Assembly (NCBI GenBank): GCA_016281125.1
Contig: JAEEIA010000053.1
Location: forward strand, 1-64,000
DNA from: Oscillospiraceae bacterium
GTDB taxonomy: Bacteria > Bacillota > Clostridia > Oscillospirales > Ruminococcaceae
Direction: 5' to 3'
DNA length: 64,000 nucleotides
Made by a program: the position numbers and the translations under genes. The notes below the pieces were generated by a model. That model did not search any database, was not told the origin of the DNA, and worked only from the letters and a program-made list of their open reading frames with translations. Shown one piece after another: positions 18,114 through 25,731 of this stretch. Position 1 is the first letter of the stretch; each line of letters starts with the position of its first letter.

Positions 18114-18156
18114 GCCCCCGCAGATGTTCCGGTCAGCGGAGCATTCCGGCGGGGGC
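18114..18156 (-). terminator. Hairpin between the TerB-like gene and the small downstream gene
   Basis: GCCCCCGC (18114-18121) and GCGGGGGC (18149-18156) form a strong GC stem around a partly self-complementary loop. On the minus strand the tail is only TTGGCTTTTG, so it may be an attenuator or processing stem rather than a full terminator. Confidence 0.45.
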
Positions 18157-18171
18157 GGCTCGTTTCAGTTT

Positions 18172-18612
18172 TTATTGTTCCACGACAATCGGGGAAGGCT
18201 CTGCGTTGAGCGCATCCTCAATCGCTGCATAGACGCTGAACAGATCCTGCGCACAGGCCTCCAGCTTATTGCAGATATGGGCATCCAGTCCGAGGGCTTC
18301 GCGCAGCTCGTTGAGCGCTCTGCGCTCTGCGGGATCCTCAAATTCGTCACAGATCGCAAAGGAATACAGCTCCATATAGACCTTGCGCTTGCTGACCTCA
18401 TTCAGCTGCGCCATTGTATCGCGTGCAGCAGCGGCTGCCGCAGCGTCATAGGTAAATCCGCGCACACCGAGCGCCTCTGCATAGTCGCTGAGCAGTGCGT
18501 CTTCCTCTGCTGTCACGACGCCGTCCTCCTCGATCATTTCAGAAGCAAGCGTCAGAAACGCTTCCGCCTCGATCCGTTCAAACTCATGCAAAAAAAGCAC
18601 CGGAAATCCCAT
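18172..18612 (-). CDS. TerB-like domain protein
   Basis: A 146-residue helical protein whose middle (LTLASEMIEEDGVVTAEED) matches the acidic, calcium-binding-like motif of TerB/TerB-like domains, followed by a second similar segment (AICDEFEDPAERRALNELRE). TerB-like domains occur in tellurite resistance and in poorly understood stress and membrane-associated complexes. No other ter gene is present, so tellurite resistance should not be inferred. The start ATG (18612) sits very close to AGAAAGG. It is first in a cluster with the two downstream genes, served by the promoter at 18654-18682. Confidence 0.7.
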   Translation of the reverse strand: MGFPVLFLHEFERIEAEAFLTLASEMIEEDGVVTAEEDALLSDYAEALGVRGFTYDAAAAAAARDTMAQLNEVSKRKVYMELYSFAICDEFEDPAERRALNELREALGLDAHICNKLEACAQDLFSVYAAIEDALNAEPSPIVVEQ

Positions 18613-18653
18613 CCTTTCTTGTTATATTTCACACCGGCTCATGCCGTACTATC

Positions 18654-18682
18654 AGTATAGCACAAACTGCCGAAAAAAGCAA
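18654..18682 (-). promoter_or_regulatory. Sigma-A promoter for the TerB-like cluster
   Basis: On the minus strand TTGCTT (18682-18677), 17 bp, TATACT (18659-18654), about 40 nt before the ATG at 18612. Confidence 0.7.
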
Positions 18683-18745
18683 GAGGCATTTGCGCGGATC
18701 AGTCAACAAATGCTATAAATTTTTTATCTGTACACCTCCGCTTTC

Positions 18746-19534
18746 TCACCGGAGCAGATGCTCCGCATGAAACAGCCTCGCGGCATTCTCCGCTGTGATG
18801 CGGCAGATTTCTTCTGTCGTCACGCCCTTTTCCCGCGCCATGACAGCAGCGGTTTCGGTCAGCATGGTGCTGTCGCACCGCTTGCCGCGGAACGGCACCG
18901 GCGCCATATAAGGGCAGTCCGTTTCGATCAGCAGGCGGTCAGCCGGGATACTCCGCAGGGCTTCCAGCGGCTTTTTTGCGTTCTTAAAGGTAATGACGCC
19001 CGTGAAGCCGATATACAGTCCCATTTGCAGCACCTCCCGCGCAGTTTCCGCAGAGCCGGGAAAGCAGTGCATCACGCCGTCCAGCGGTGCAAATTCCCGC
19101 AGAATCCCCATCATATCGCCGGTGGCATCGCGGCAGTGCAGAATAACCGGCAGGTTCAGCTTTTTTGCAAGCAGAAGCTGCTCTCTCAGAATGCGCTGCT
19201 GCTGTTCCTTATCATAGCCCTCATAATGGTAATCCAGCCCGATCTCCCCGATTGCATGAACGGTTTCCGAGGCTGCAAGCTGCTCCAGCGTCTGCAAATA
19301 ATCCGCGGGCGGCACCGGGCATTCCGGGTGAACGCCGACTGCCGCGATCATCAGCGCCGGATACTGCTCCGCCAGACGGATGCAGGCCGCGGAGATCGGC
19401 AGATCCGTGCCGCAGACCATGCAGCCGGTGACGCCCTTTTCCGGGAACGTCCGGAGCAGCGCGTCGCGGTCGGGATCGAAGGCCGCATCTGTATAGTGGG
19501 TGTGACTATCAAAAATGCACAAATCTGCCTGCAT
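18746..19534 (-). CDS. tatD: TatD family metal-dependent hydrolase/DNase
   Basis: The 262-residue protein shows every TatD landmark: the metal-binding FDSHTHYTD at the N-terminus, GEIGLDYH, LPVILHCRD, the HCFPGSAE loop and a late LLIETDCPYMAP. The family has a TIM-barrel fold and 3'-5' exonuclease/deoxyribonuclease activity, with proposed roles in DNA repair and D-aminoacyl product clearance. It is monocistronic here, not next to metG or rsmA as in many Firmicutes. GGAAAAGGAG precedes the ATG. I found no convincing promoter. Confidence 0.93.
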   Translation of the reverse strand: MQADLCIFDSHTHYTDAAFDPDRDALLRTFPEKGVTGCMVCGTDLPISAACIRLAEQYPALMIAAVGVHPECPVPPADYLQTLEQLAASETVHAIGEIGLDYHYEGYDKEQQQRILREQLLLAKKLNLPVILHCRDATGDMMGILREFAPLDGVMHCFPGSAETAREVLQMGLYIGFTGVITFKNAKKPLEALRSIPADRLLIETDCPYMAPVPFRGKRCDSTMLTETAAVMAREKGVTTEEICRITAENAARLFHAEHLLR

Positions 19535-19636
19535 GTTTTATGCTCCTTTTCCCGCGTTCATATCTTGTTCATTCCGGTTCATAACTTGTTCACGGAAAGT
19601 TGAAAAAAAGTGCAAGCAATTCCCGCGGAACCGTGG

Positions 19637-19730
19637 TATAATAAAGCCATGATAAATGAACATGATAAATAATACCTCTCTACTTCTTCCCGGAACGCGG
19701 CTGACTGATCATCAGCCGCGTTTCGACTTT
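19637..19730 (+). ncRNA. Candidate short transcript (small RNA or leader) with own promoter and terminator
   Basis: An extended -10 element (TGGTATAAT, TATAAT at 19637-19642) lies about 50 nt upstream of a 10-bp GC-rich hairpin ACGCGGCTGA/TCAGCCGCGT (19695-19721) followed by TTCGACTTT. The predicted transcript, from about 19649, is only 75-80 nt. It could encode the 7-residue peptide MINEHDK from 19650, but no ribosome site precedes it. There is no good -35. This may instead be a remnant or a terminator for something else. It lies between tatD and the lipoprotein operon promoter. Confidence 0.4.
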
Positions 19731-19762
19731 ATACGGTGTTTTTCCGCACAGACGTTTATCCG

Positions 19763-19791
19763 TTGAAAAAAACAGTATAATATGTTATAAT
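19763..19791 (+). promoter_or_regulatory. Sigma-A promoter of the lipoprotein-surE operon
   Basis: TTGAAA (19763-19768), 17 bp, TATAAT (19786-19791). The leader is about 85 nt. Confidence 0.8.
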
Positions 19792-19822
19792 AGAGTGCGG
19801 AGCCAATTCGGTTCCGCACTCT
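19792..19822 (+). other. Perfect 10-bp inverted repeat at the transcription start
   Basis: AGAGTGCGGA (19792-19801) and TCCGCACTCT (19813-19822) directly follow the -10 box. There is no T tail, so it is either a repressor operator overlapping +1 or a 5' stabilising hairpin. Confidence 0.6.
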
Positions 19823-19882
19823 GATTATATCACAAACCGGCAGGGTTTGCAAGTCCCCGCCGTGCAGAAAGGAGAAGGCGCC

Positions 19883-21148
19883 GTGAAACACAGATTCTTT
19901 CCCGCAGTGCTCTGCTGCGGACTGCTTCTGCTGGCAGGCTGCGGCTCATCCGGTCCGGACGGGAATTCAGTGACGTTCGACGAACTGTATGAGGAAGCAA
20001 TGCAGCAGGCGGAAGATGTGATTGCGAGCGAGTCCCTGATGGACGATACCTCGCTCAGACGGGATTACGGGGATGCGGAAGAAGATTCCGTGCCGGATCC
20101 CGCAGACGAAAACGACATCTCCCGGCAGCAGGAGGAAGAAGCGGACGATACCCCGGAAACGACCGCAGCACCGGAAACAACTGCGCCCCCGCAGCCCGCA
20201 CAGACGACCGTCACCGCTGCGGATACAGATGCACCGGACGCCGCAGAAACAACCGTTTCGGATACACCGCAGGAGGAACTGCCGCAGGAAACGGTACCGG
20301 TTCCGGATCCAGATTTTGAAGCTGACGCAGGCGAAGCCGCCGTCATCGGCTACCGCCTGAAGAACGCGCCCGCGGCACCGCTGACCGTTCCGGCAGAGCT
20401 CGGCGGGCTGCCGGTCACCGCGGTTGCCGAATACGGATTTTATTCGGCGCGCTATGCTGCAAATGTCGTGCTGCCGGGAACTGTCCGGCGCATGGGCGAT
20501 TACGCGTTCAACGGCTCTGCGCTGAAAGAATTTGCATTTGTGCCGGATTCGGCACTGACCGTCGGGGCGCACGCCCTGGCCGACTGCCGCGCACTGGAAA
20601 CCGTCCGCTTTGCCGACCGGGAGTATACCTTCGGGGATTACTGCTTTGAGCAGAGCGGCATTGTGACGGTCACGGCGGAGAACGCCGTGCTCCGGCTTGC
20701 CGATCACTGCTTCCAGAATCTGTCCAAGCTAAAGCAGGTCACATTGCAGGGCAGCCTGACGACCGGCGAATCCTGCTTCCGGCGCTGTCCCGCGCTCCGG
20801 GAGGCGGCTTTCTCCGGCGGGACGGTTTCGCTGGGCGCACACACGTTCCAGAGCTCCGGCCTCCGGGACGTCACGTTCACGGACTGCACCGGCACCGTCG
20901 GCGCACAGTGCTTTGCGGACTGCGAGGATCTGCGGACCGTGAAGCTCGGGGAAGGAATCACCGCGCTCGGGGATTACGCCTTTGCCGACTGCCGTTCGCT
21001 GCGCACCGCAGAGCTGCCCGGCAGTCTGACGCGCATTGCGGATACCTGCTTTGCCGACTGCCCGGAGCTGACCGTTCTGGCGCCCGCCGATTCCGCAGCG
21101 TACCGGTTTGCGCAGAAAAACGGGATTAAGGTGAAAGCGGTCGGATAA
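19883..21148 (+). CDS. BspA-like leucine-rich-repeat lipoprotein
   Basis: The GTG at 19883 is preferred because AGAAAGGAG precedes it and a lipoprotein signal follows directly (KHRFFPAVLC..LLLLAGC, lipobox Cys about residue 20). Residues about 25-160 are acidic and Thr/Glu/Pro-rich, a spacer for wall crossing. From about 165 the chain is a series of LRR_5 (BspA-type) repeats with the pattern LxxxCFxxCxxLxxVxLxxxxTxIGDYAF, ending in a capping segment (FAQKNGIKV). Such proteins mediate adhesion or ligand binding at the cell surface. Here it leads an operon with a membrane protein and surE, spaced 22 nt from the next start. The ligand is unknown. Confidence 0.85.
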   Translation: MKHRFFPAVLCCGLLLLAGCGSSGPDGNSVTFDELYEEAMQQAEDVIASESLMDDTSLRRDYGDAEEDSVPDPADENDISRQQEEEADDTPETTAAPETTAPPQPAQTTVTAADTDAPDAAETTVSDTPQEELPQETVPVPDPDFEADAGEAAVIGYRLKNAPAAPLTVPAELGGLPVTAVAEYGFYSARYAANVVLPGTVRRMGDYAFNGSALKEFAFVPDSALTVGAHALADCRALETVRFADREYTFGDYCFEQSGIVTVTAENAVLRLADHCFQNLSKLKQVTLQGSLTTGESCFRRCPALREAAFSGGTVSLGAHTFQSSGLRDVTFTDCTGTVGAQCFADCEDLRTVKLGEGITALGDYAFADCRSLRTAELPGSLTRIADTCFADCPELTVLAPADSAAYRFAQKNGIKVKAVG

Positions 21149-21170
21149 CGATAAAACGGAGGAATTGCAC

Positions 21171-21980
21171 ATGATTCAGGATTACTATGAAACATATAAG
21201 CAGATGCAGGAGCGGAAAAAGGAGAATACCGGCGGGAAGAAGGCCTCCGGCTTTCTCCGTGCATGGAAAGAAACCGAGGACGGGGAGAATCCCGCTGACC
21301 CAAAGAGCCTTTCGTTCCGACGGATGATGACAGTTTATGTTGCTCTGTCCGCATTATGGTTGATTACACTGTTTCCGGCCGTTACATCGCAAACACCGTT
21401 CTGGAGAATCGTCTTTTCCGTTTTCCTGATTCTTTGGTTTATGCTGGTAACGGTCATAAGCAGACGGAACAAAAAATGGAGAGTGGGCTTGTATTTTCTG
21501 AATATCCCGTATTTTGAAGCGCTGGATCATGCCGCCGAGCTGGGCAGAGAATTTCACTGCAAGTTCCGTTTCTCAACAAAGGAACAGTTTCAGATGATTC
21601 TGCACGATGCGGAGCAGTACAGTCAGGAGTTGTCAGGGCAAAGTCAGAAATATCGGCACAATGCAGAACAGGTGCTCTGGGGTGGAATTCTTGCAAGCAC
21701 ACTTGCGGTGGTGCCTGCCGTTTTGACCGGCATCATGGACAATTATGACAATCTCACAGCGATTATGCCCTTATTGCAGAATATCTTTGCGACTTGTGTC
21801 AGCATCCTGTTTTTGCTGGGATGGTTTTATTTTGTGTATAATATCAAGGCATGGAAAATCGACAAGCAGCAGAAGGCTTTCATGTATTTTCTCTCTGATG
21901 TGAAAATGCTGACCGAAATCCTGGCCGGGCTGCATCCGTCCTCAGACCTGAAACTGGACAGCAAGGAGGTTCCCGCATGA
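21171..21980 (+). CDS. Membrane protein with four TM helices, unknown function
   Basis: The start ATG at 21171 follows CGGAGG; a TTG two codons earlier is less likely. The 269-residue product has a charged cytoplasmic N-terminus, two helices near residues 50-95, a soluble stretch of about 75 residues with many charged residues, then two helices (about 170-190 and 205-230) and a cytoplasmic tail. No family is recognised. Its last codons overlap the surE start (ATGA), so it is made together with SurE. Base composition is slightly more AT-rich than its neighbours, which may mean a younger or acquired gene. Confidence 0.75.
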   Translation: MIQDYYETYKQMQERKKENTGGKKASGFLRAWKETEDGENPADPKSLSFRRMMTVYVALSALWLITLFPAVTSQTPFWRIVFSVFLILWFMLVTVISRRNKKWRVGLYFLNIPYFEALDHAAELGREFHCKFRFSTKEQFQMILHDAEQYSQELSGQSQKYRHNAEQVLWGGILASTLAVVPAVLTGIMDNYDNLTAIMPLLQNIFATCVSILFLLGWFYFVYNIKAWKIDKQQKAFMYFLSDVKMLTEILAGLHPSSDLKLDSKEVPA

Positions 21981-22693
21981 CGCGCACCATTCTCATCACC
22001 AATGACGACGGCATCTGTGCAGACGGCCTGATCCGTCTGGCAAAGGCCGCACAGGACTTCGGGGAGGTCTGGGTAATTGCGCCGGATAATCAGCGCAGCG
22101 CCGCCTCGCACAGCATCACGCTGCACAGCCACATTGACGTTTTTCCGCATGATTTTCCGGTCGCGGGTGTCCGGGCGTTCTCATGCAGCGGCACCCCCGC
22201 CGACTGCGTGCGCATCTGCCCGAACCTGATGCCGCGCCGCCCCGATGTTGTGCTCTCCGGCATCAATCACGGCTACAACGTCGCATCGGATATCCAGTAT
22301 TCCGCGACGGCGGGCGCCGCGTTTGAGGCGGCGTTTCAGGGCTATCACGCGATTGCGCTCTCCGAGGAAGCCTGCGGCTGCCACGCGGTCACGGACGCCT
22401 TTCTGCATGACATCCTCACGGAGCTGCTGGATCAGAAGCTGGGGCACGGGCAGATTCTGAACGTCAATTTTCCCGGCTGCCCGCCCGAAGAATGCGGCGG
22501 CATTCTCTTTGACAGAACCGTTTCGCACGGAATGATCTACCGTGACCATTACAATGTCATCGAACAACTGCCCGAGGGCGGTCTGCGGCTCATGGTCGAG
22601 GGCGACTACAACGAGGACGCCGAGGACGGCACCGATTTTCAGGCGGTCATGCAGGGATATATCTCCGTCGGCATCGCTGACAATATCGGCTGA
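21977..22693 (+). CDS. surE: 5'/3'-nucleotidase SurE
   Basis: The 238-residue protein has the diagnostic ILITNDDG (Asp10, Asp11 bind metal), the APDNQRSAASHSIT loop, CSGTPADCV and VLSGINHGYN (Asn97 in the metal site), matching SurE nucleotidases in order and spacing. SurE removes phosphate from nucleoside 5'- or 3'-monophosphates and polyphosphate, and is linked to stationary-phase survival. The start codon overlaps the preceding stop, with AAGGAGG upstream. It is last in the operon and followed by a strong terminator. The usual neighbours pcm and rpoS are absent, as expected for a Firmicute. Confidence 0.95.
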   Translation: MTRTILITNDDGICADGLIRLAKAAQDFGEVWVIAPDNQRSAASHSITLHSHIDVFPHDFPVAGVRAFSCSGTPADCVRICPNLMPRRPDVVLSGINHGYNVASDIQYSATAGAAFEAAFQGYHAIALSEEACGCHAVTDAFLHDILTELLDQKLGHGQILNVNFPGCPPEECGGILFDRTVSHGMIYRDHYNVIEQLPEGGLRLMVEGDYNEDAEDGTDFQAVMQGYISVGIADNIG

Positions 22694-22746
22694 CACAGTC
22701 CGCGATCCGTTCAGCGGCAGGCCTGCGCACGGCAATCTGATACCGA

Positions 22747-22783
22747 AACAGCGCCGGGATATTGTTCCCGGCGCTGTTTTTTT
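22747..22783 (+). terminator. Terminator of the surE operon
   Basis: AACAGCGCCGGGA (from 22747) pairs with TCCCGGCGCTGTT, followed by seven T residues. Its stem core AGCGCCGGGA recurs in the terminator at 24642. Confidence 0.9.
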
Positions 22784-22932
22784 ATGTGAAGAGAAAAATT
22801 TATCGTTTATTTATTTCGCGTGTGAAAAGATTTTTTCATCATTAGAATCTTTGTAGATTACAGGAATTTCTTGCGTTTCTTGTATTTTTTCACAATTATA
22901 TTGCTTTTAATAAAATATGATAGCAGCAAAAA

Positions 22933-22969
22933 AGACTGAAACAAAAATCAGATATTTCCAGTCTATAAT
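22933..22969 (+). promoter_or_regulatory. Probable promoter region of the transglutaminase-like gene
   Basis: A TATAAT (22964-22969) lies about 70 nt before the ATG at 23042, but no good -35 is spaced correctly. Instead an imperfect inverted repeat (AGACTGAAA..TTTCCAGTCT, 22933-22962) occupies the -35 region, so an activator or repressor may act here. The surrounding gap 22784-22930 is AT-rich and otherwise empty. Confidence 0.45.
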
Positions 22970-23041
22970 AACAGGACGGAAAACGCATCCGCCCTGTGTG
23001 CACACAAAACAATCATCACATCATCCAGGAGGTCAAACATT

Positions 23042-24610
23042 ATGAAACACAAGAACGCAAAACGATTTACGGCATCCCTTTTGTCCGGCGCAATGCTGGC
23101 AGCGGGATTATTGAGTGCAATGCCCGTACTGCACGTAAGTGCGGACGCAAATGAGCAGTTCAAAACCTATGGCGGCCTGAAGTACTGTTATATTGTCAAG
23201 GATGCAAATTCCTGCATTCTGAAACGGATCAGTGATGCAGACAGCAACACAGATCTTACGACAACACCAGAACTTACCATTCCGGACAAGATCCCAGGAA
23301 CGAATTATGTCATCAAAGAACTGGGCGCCCAAAATCAGGCAATCATTCGCAGCAAAAATGCAAGTCAGACCCGCGTATCCTCGATCACGCTGCCGAAGCA
23401 GGTTGAAAAGATCAATAACAAGGCACTTTATTATAATGATCTTCCGGCGCTGACCGACCTGTATGTCAACCTGAACAGCCTGAAGAATTGCGGCGAAAGT
23501 GCATTCGGCTCCAACTGCACTGTCCAGAATCTCTACGCGTATGATTCCAGCAAGAAAACATACGTCACCGCCGGAACAGTGGAGAACTTTAAAAAATACT
23601 ACGGCGTGGTTGACGCCCAGTATACGGCACTTGCAGGTGATCTGTTCCAGATCAACAGCTCCGCTCTGGACGGTAAGCTAACATTCCTGAATGCAATCGC
23701 CGTATCTCCGTATTCCAAGAAGGTCGGTTTTAAATTTGCAACGGCAATCGCAGAGGAAAACAAATTCAATTCCACCGCTGTTTCCAAGCAGCGGAGATTG
23801 CAGATGATCTACAATTATCTCGTTTCGCACGAGCGCTACTCCGCCATTTATGATACGGCCGGAACCCGTATGAGTAAACTGAGCGGTTCGGCACTGAGTG
23901 CGCTTGCACTGAACAGCGGCGTCTGCGGCAGCTTTGCACATGCATTTGAGATGCTGTGCCGCGCCAGCGGATTTACCATCACGGATAACCCTTCAGCCTC
24001 TGAGGTCGTTTGTGTCGGCGTACCTGGCCATGCTCTGAACGCAGTCCGTTTATCTGCAAGCGAAGGCTATTACATCATCGACTGTGTCGCTAAGCGCGAT
24101 GATCCGGTCTTTATGAGAACCAAGGGTTACGAAAACGTACAGTTTTCCAACATGTACTGCTACGGAACCTCCACCACCCTCAATCAGGTCGACAGCAATG
24201 CTGTTCCGTTCTCCGCAAGTATGCTCTCTGACAACCAGTTCAGAGGCTGCAATTCCTTCGTAAAGGTAATCAACAATGCCGGCGGCAATCTGAAAGTTGA
24301 AGTCTATGACAAGAACAACACCTCCTGCAAGTTCATCAACTACAATGCAGTGATCAAACCTGCGGTCGGTTCCACCTGCACGCTCTCACAGATTGCAAAT
24401 CAGAGTACGCTTCCGCAGTATCTCTCCGGTTCCTGCTATTTTGCAGTCAGAATCGGCGGTGAGGTTCTTGATTTGAGCCAGAAAACGCAGAACATCACGG
24501 TCGGCGGAAAGCAATACCTTGTTACGTTTGAAACCCGCAATTTCGGCAGCGGTCAGAAGCAGGTCTGCGCCAATTCCGACTACTACTACCTCTCGATCAC
24601 TCCGGCTTAA
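23042..24610 (+). CDS. Secreted transglutaminase-like protein
   Basis: A signal peptide (basic MKHKNAKR, hydrophobic core, cleavage near residue 35 at VSADA) starts this 522-residue protein. Residues about 40-180 resemble degenerate LRR_5 repeats (ITLPKQVEKINNKAL). The central part has a transglutaminase-core order: Cys in SGVCGSFAHAFEMLC, His in VGVPGHALNAVRL and Asp in YYIIDCV, the expected Cys-His-Asp triad of papain-like transglutaminase/protease folds. The C-terminal 130 residues form a beta-rich domain. Related proteins of ruminococci and clostridia act on surface or extracellular proteins, but the substrate is unknown. It has no dockerin and is monocistronic. CAGGAGG lies 8-9 nt before the ATG. 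Confidence 0.8.
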   Translation: MKHKNAKRFTASLLSGAMLAAGLLSAMPVLHVSADANEQFKTYGGLKYCYIVKDANSCILKRISDADSNTDLTTTPELTIPDKIPGTNYVIKELGAQNQAIIRSKNASQTRVSSITLPKQVEKINNKALYYNDLPALTDLYVNLNSLKNCGESAFGSNCTVQNLYAYDSSKKTYVTAGTVENFKKYYGVVDAQYTALAGDLFQINSSALDGKLTFLNAIAVSPYSKKVGFKFATAIAEENKFNSTAVSKQRRLQMIYNYLVSHERYSAIYDTAGTRMSKLSGSALSALALNSGVCGSFAHAFEMLCRASGFTITDNPSASEVVCVGVPGHALNAVRLSASEGYYIIDCVAKRDDPVFMRTKGYENVQFSNMYCYGTSTTLNQVDSNAVPFSASMLSDNQFRGCNSFVKVINNAGGNLKVEVYDKNNTSCKFINYNAVIKPAVGSTCTLSQIANQSTLPQYLSGSCYFAVRIGGEVLDLSQKTQNITVGGKQYLVTFETRNFGSGQKQVCANSDYYYLSITPA

Positions 24611-24641
24611 CCTACATAATAATCATTTGATACACATACAC

Positions 24642-24678
24642 AGCGCCGGGATGAGATCATCCCGGCGCTTCTTTCAAG
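24642..24678. terminator. Bidirectional terminator between convergent genes
   Basis: A 13-bp perfect palindrome AGCGCCGGGATGA..TCATCCCGGCGCT (24642-24669) with a 2-nt centre, followed by TTCTTTC on the plus strand. It separates the transglutaminase-like gene from the minus-strand DUF4363 gene. Confidence 0.75.
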
Positions 24679-24680
24679 GT

Positions 24681-25040
24681 TCAGAACAGCGATAGCTCCT
24701 GCCCGCGGATCCACTCCAGATCCGCCCTGACCGCAGCAAGCTCCGCGCGCAGCTCATCGCAGCGGTCGGTGTTCAGCGCATCCAGCCGGAAGACCGTTTC
24801 ATTCAGGTCGGTCAGCGGCTGATTCGGGACGAACAGATGCAGCGGGATGCTGTACCGCCGCCACTGCGCCTCCAGTGCCTTGATTTCTGCGGCAGTCTGC
24901 TCCGTGCCGAGCGACGTTGCAACGCGCTCTGTCTGCCGGAGCAGCCGTCCGCAGCAGTGCTGCACTGTCAGCACCGAGCCGGTCATCAGCAGAATGACCA
25001 TGCTGAGCACCGCAAGCGCCGTGCAGATCCGCCTGTTCAT
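24681..25040 (-). CDS. DUF4363 family protein
   Basis: The ATG at 25040 (MNRRIC) overlaps the stop of the YetF gene (ATGA) and is preferred to a much longer upstream frame. The 119-residue product has one N-terminal membrane helix (about 7-25) and an extracytoplasmic helical domain with Trp/Arg/Asp-rich pattern (EAQWRRYSIPLHLFVP), as in DUF4363 proteins that follow DUF421 genes in Clostridia. The function of the family is unknown. The conserved pairing suggests a small membrane complex with the YetF-like protein. Confidence 0.75.
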   Translation of the reverse strand: MNRRICTALAVLSMVILLMTGSVLTVQHCCGRLLRQTERVATSLGTEQTAAEIKALEAQWRRYSIPLHLFVPNQPLTDLNETVFRLDALNTDRCDELRAELAAVRADLEWIRGQELSLF

Positions 25041-25714
25041 ATCTGCGCCTCCCTCTTTACAAGGCAGCGGACACCGGATGCATCCGCAGTCAGAAGATAC
25101 ACCTGCTCTGCCGAAAGCTGCTGCGCCCGGAGCGAATGCAGCAGCCGCTCCTCTGTCCAGCCTGCCGCACGCATGCCCTCCCTGCTGATGCACCCGTCCG
25201 CAATCAGCACCTCCGGCGGATCTGCGGATTCCGGATGCAGCTTGATATCTGCGCAGGTCACCGTCCGCGCATCCGCCTTCTGATAAACCGAAACCCTGCC
25301 GTTCGTTTCCACAACGGCCAGCTGCACCTCCGCAATGTCAAAGACCCCGCTGCCCCGGAGCGCGGTCATCAGGTCATCGAGCGTGAAGCGCAGCGCCCGC
25401 ATAACCCGCTGGTCGATCTGACCGCCGCGGATCACGACCTGCGGCGCTCCCGAAAGCAGATGCCGCAGCCGCCTGCTTTTCAGCACGCCCCATGAGAGCA
25501 GCACCTCAAAGCAGACCAGCAGCAGCATCGGCACAATGCTCATCAGCAGCGGGAGGTTCTGATCCTCCAGCGGGAGCGTCGCAATGTTGGAAATCAGAAT
25601 CGTGACAACCAGCTCCGTCGGCTGCAATTCGCCGAGCTGCCGCTTGCCCATGAGTCGGATGCCGAATACGACAATCGGATACAGAATCAGCACACGCAGA
25701 AAGCTGACAAGCAT
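25037..25714 (-). CDS. DUF421/YetF family membrane protein
   Basis: The 225-residue protein begins with three membrane helices containing the family motif FGIRLMGKRQLGELQPTELVVT, continues with a cytoplasmic beta-rich domain (about 95-160), and ends in a DUF421 C-terminal segment. YetF-like proteins in Bacillus are membrane-bound, and several are made in the forespore. This gene lies 17 nt downstream of the spore protease gpr and overlaps the DUF4363 gene, so a sporulation-related co-transcript gpr-yetF-DUF4363 is likely. Confidence 0.88.
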   Translation of the reverse strand: MLVSFLRVLILYPIVVFGIRLMGKRQLGELQPTELVVTILISNIATLPLEDQNLPLLMSIVPMLLLVCFEVLLSWGVLKSRRLRHLLSGAPQVVIRGGQIDQRVMRALRFTLDDLMTALRGSGVFDIAEVQLAVVETNGRVSVYQKADARTVTCADIKLHPESADPPEVLIADGCISREGMRAAGWTEERLLHSLRAQQLSAEQVYLLTADASGVRCLVKREAQI

Positions 25715-25731
25715 CGCATACTCCTTCCGGT

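Noticed and set aside
18172-18612. Tellurite resistance function for the TerB-like gene
   Set aside because: No terC, terD, terE or other ter genes are near, and the domain occurs in many unrelated contexts.
19650-19673. A seven-codon peptide gene MINEHDK as a leader peptide
   Set aside because: It has no ribosome site and no run of regulatory codons. Kept only as a remark under the candidate short transcript.
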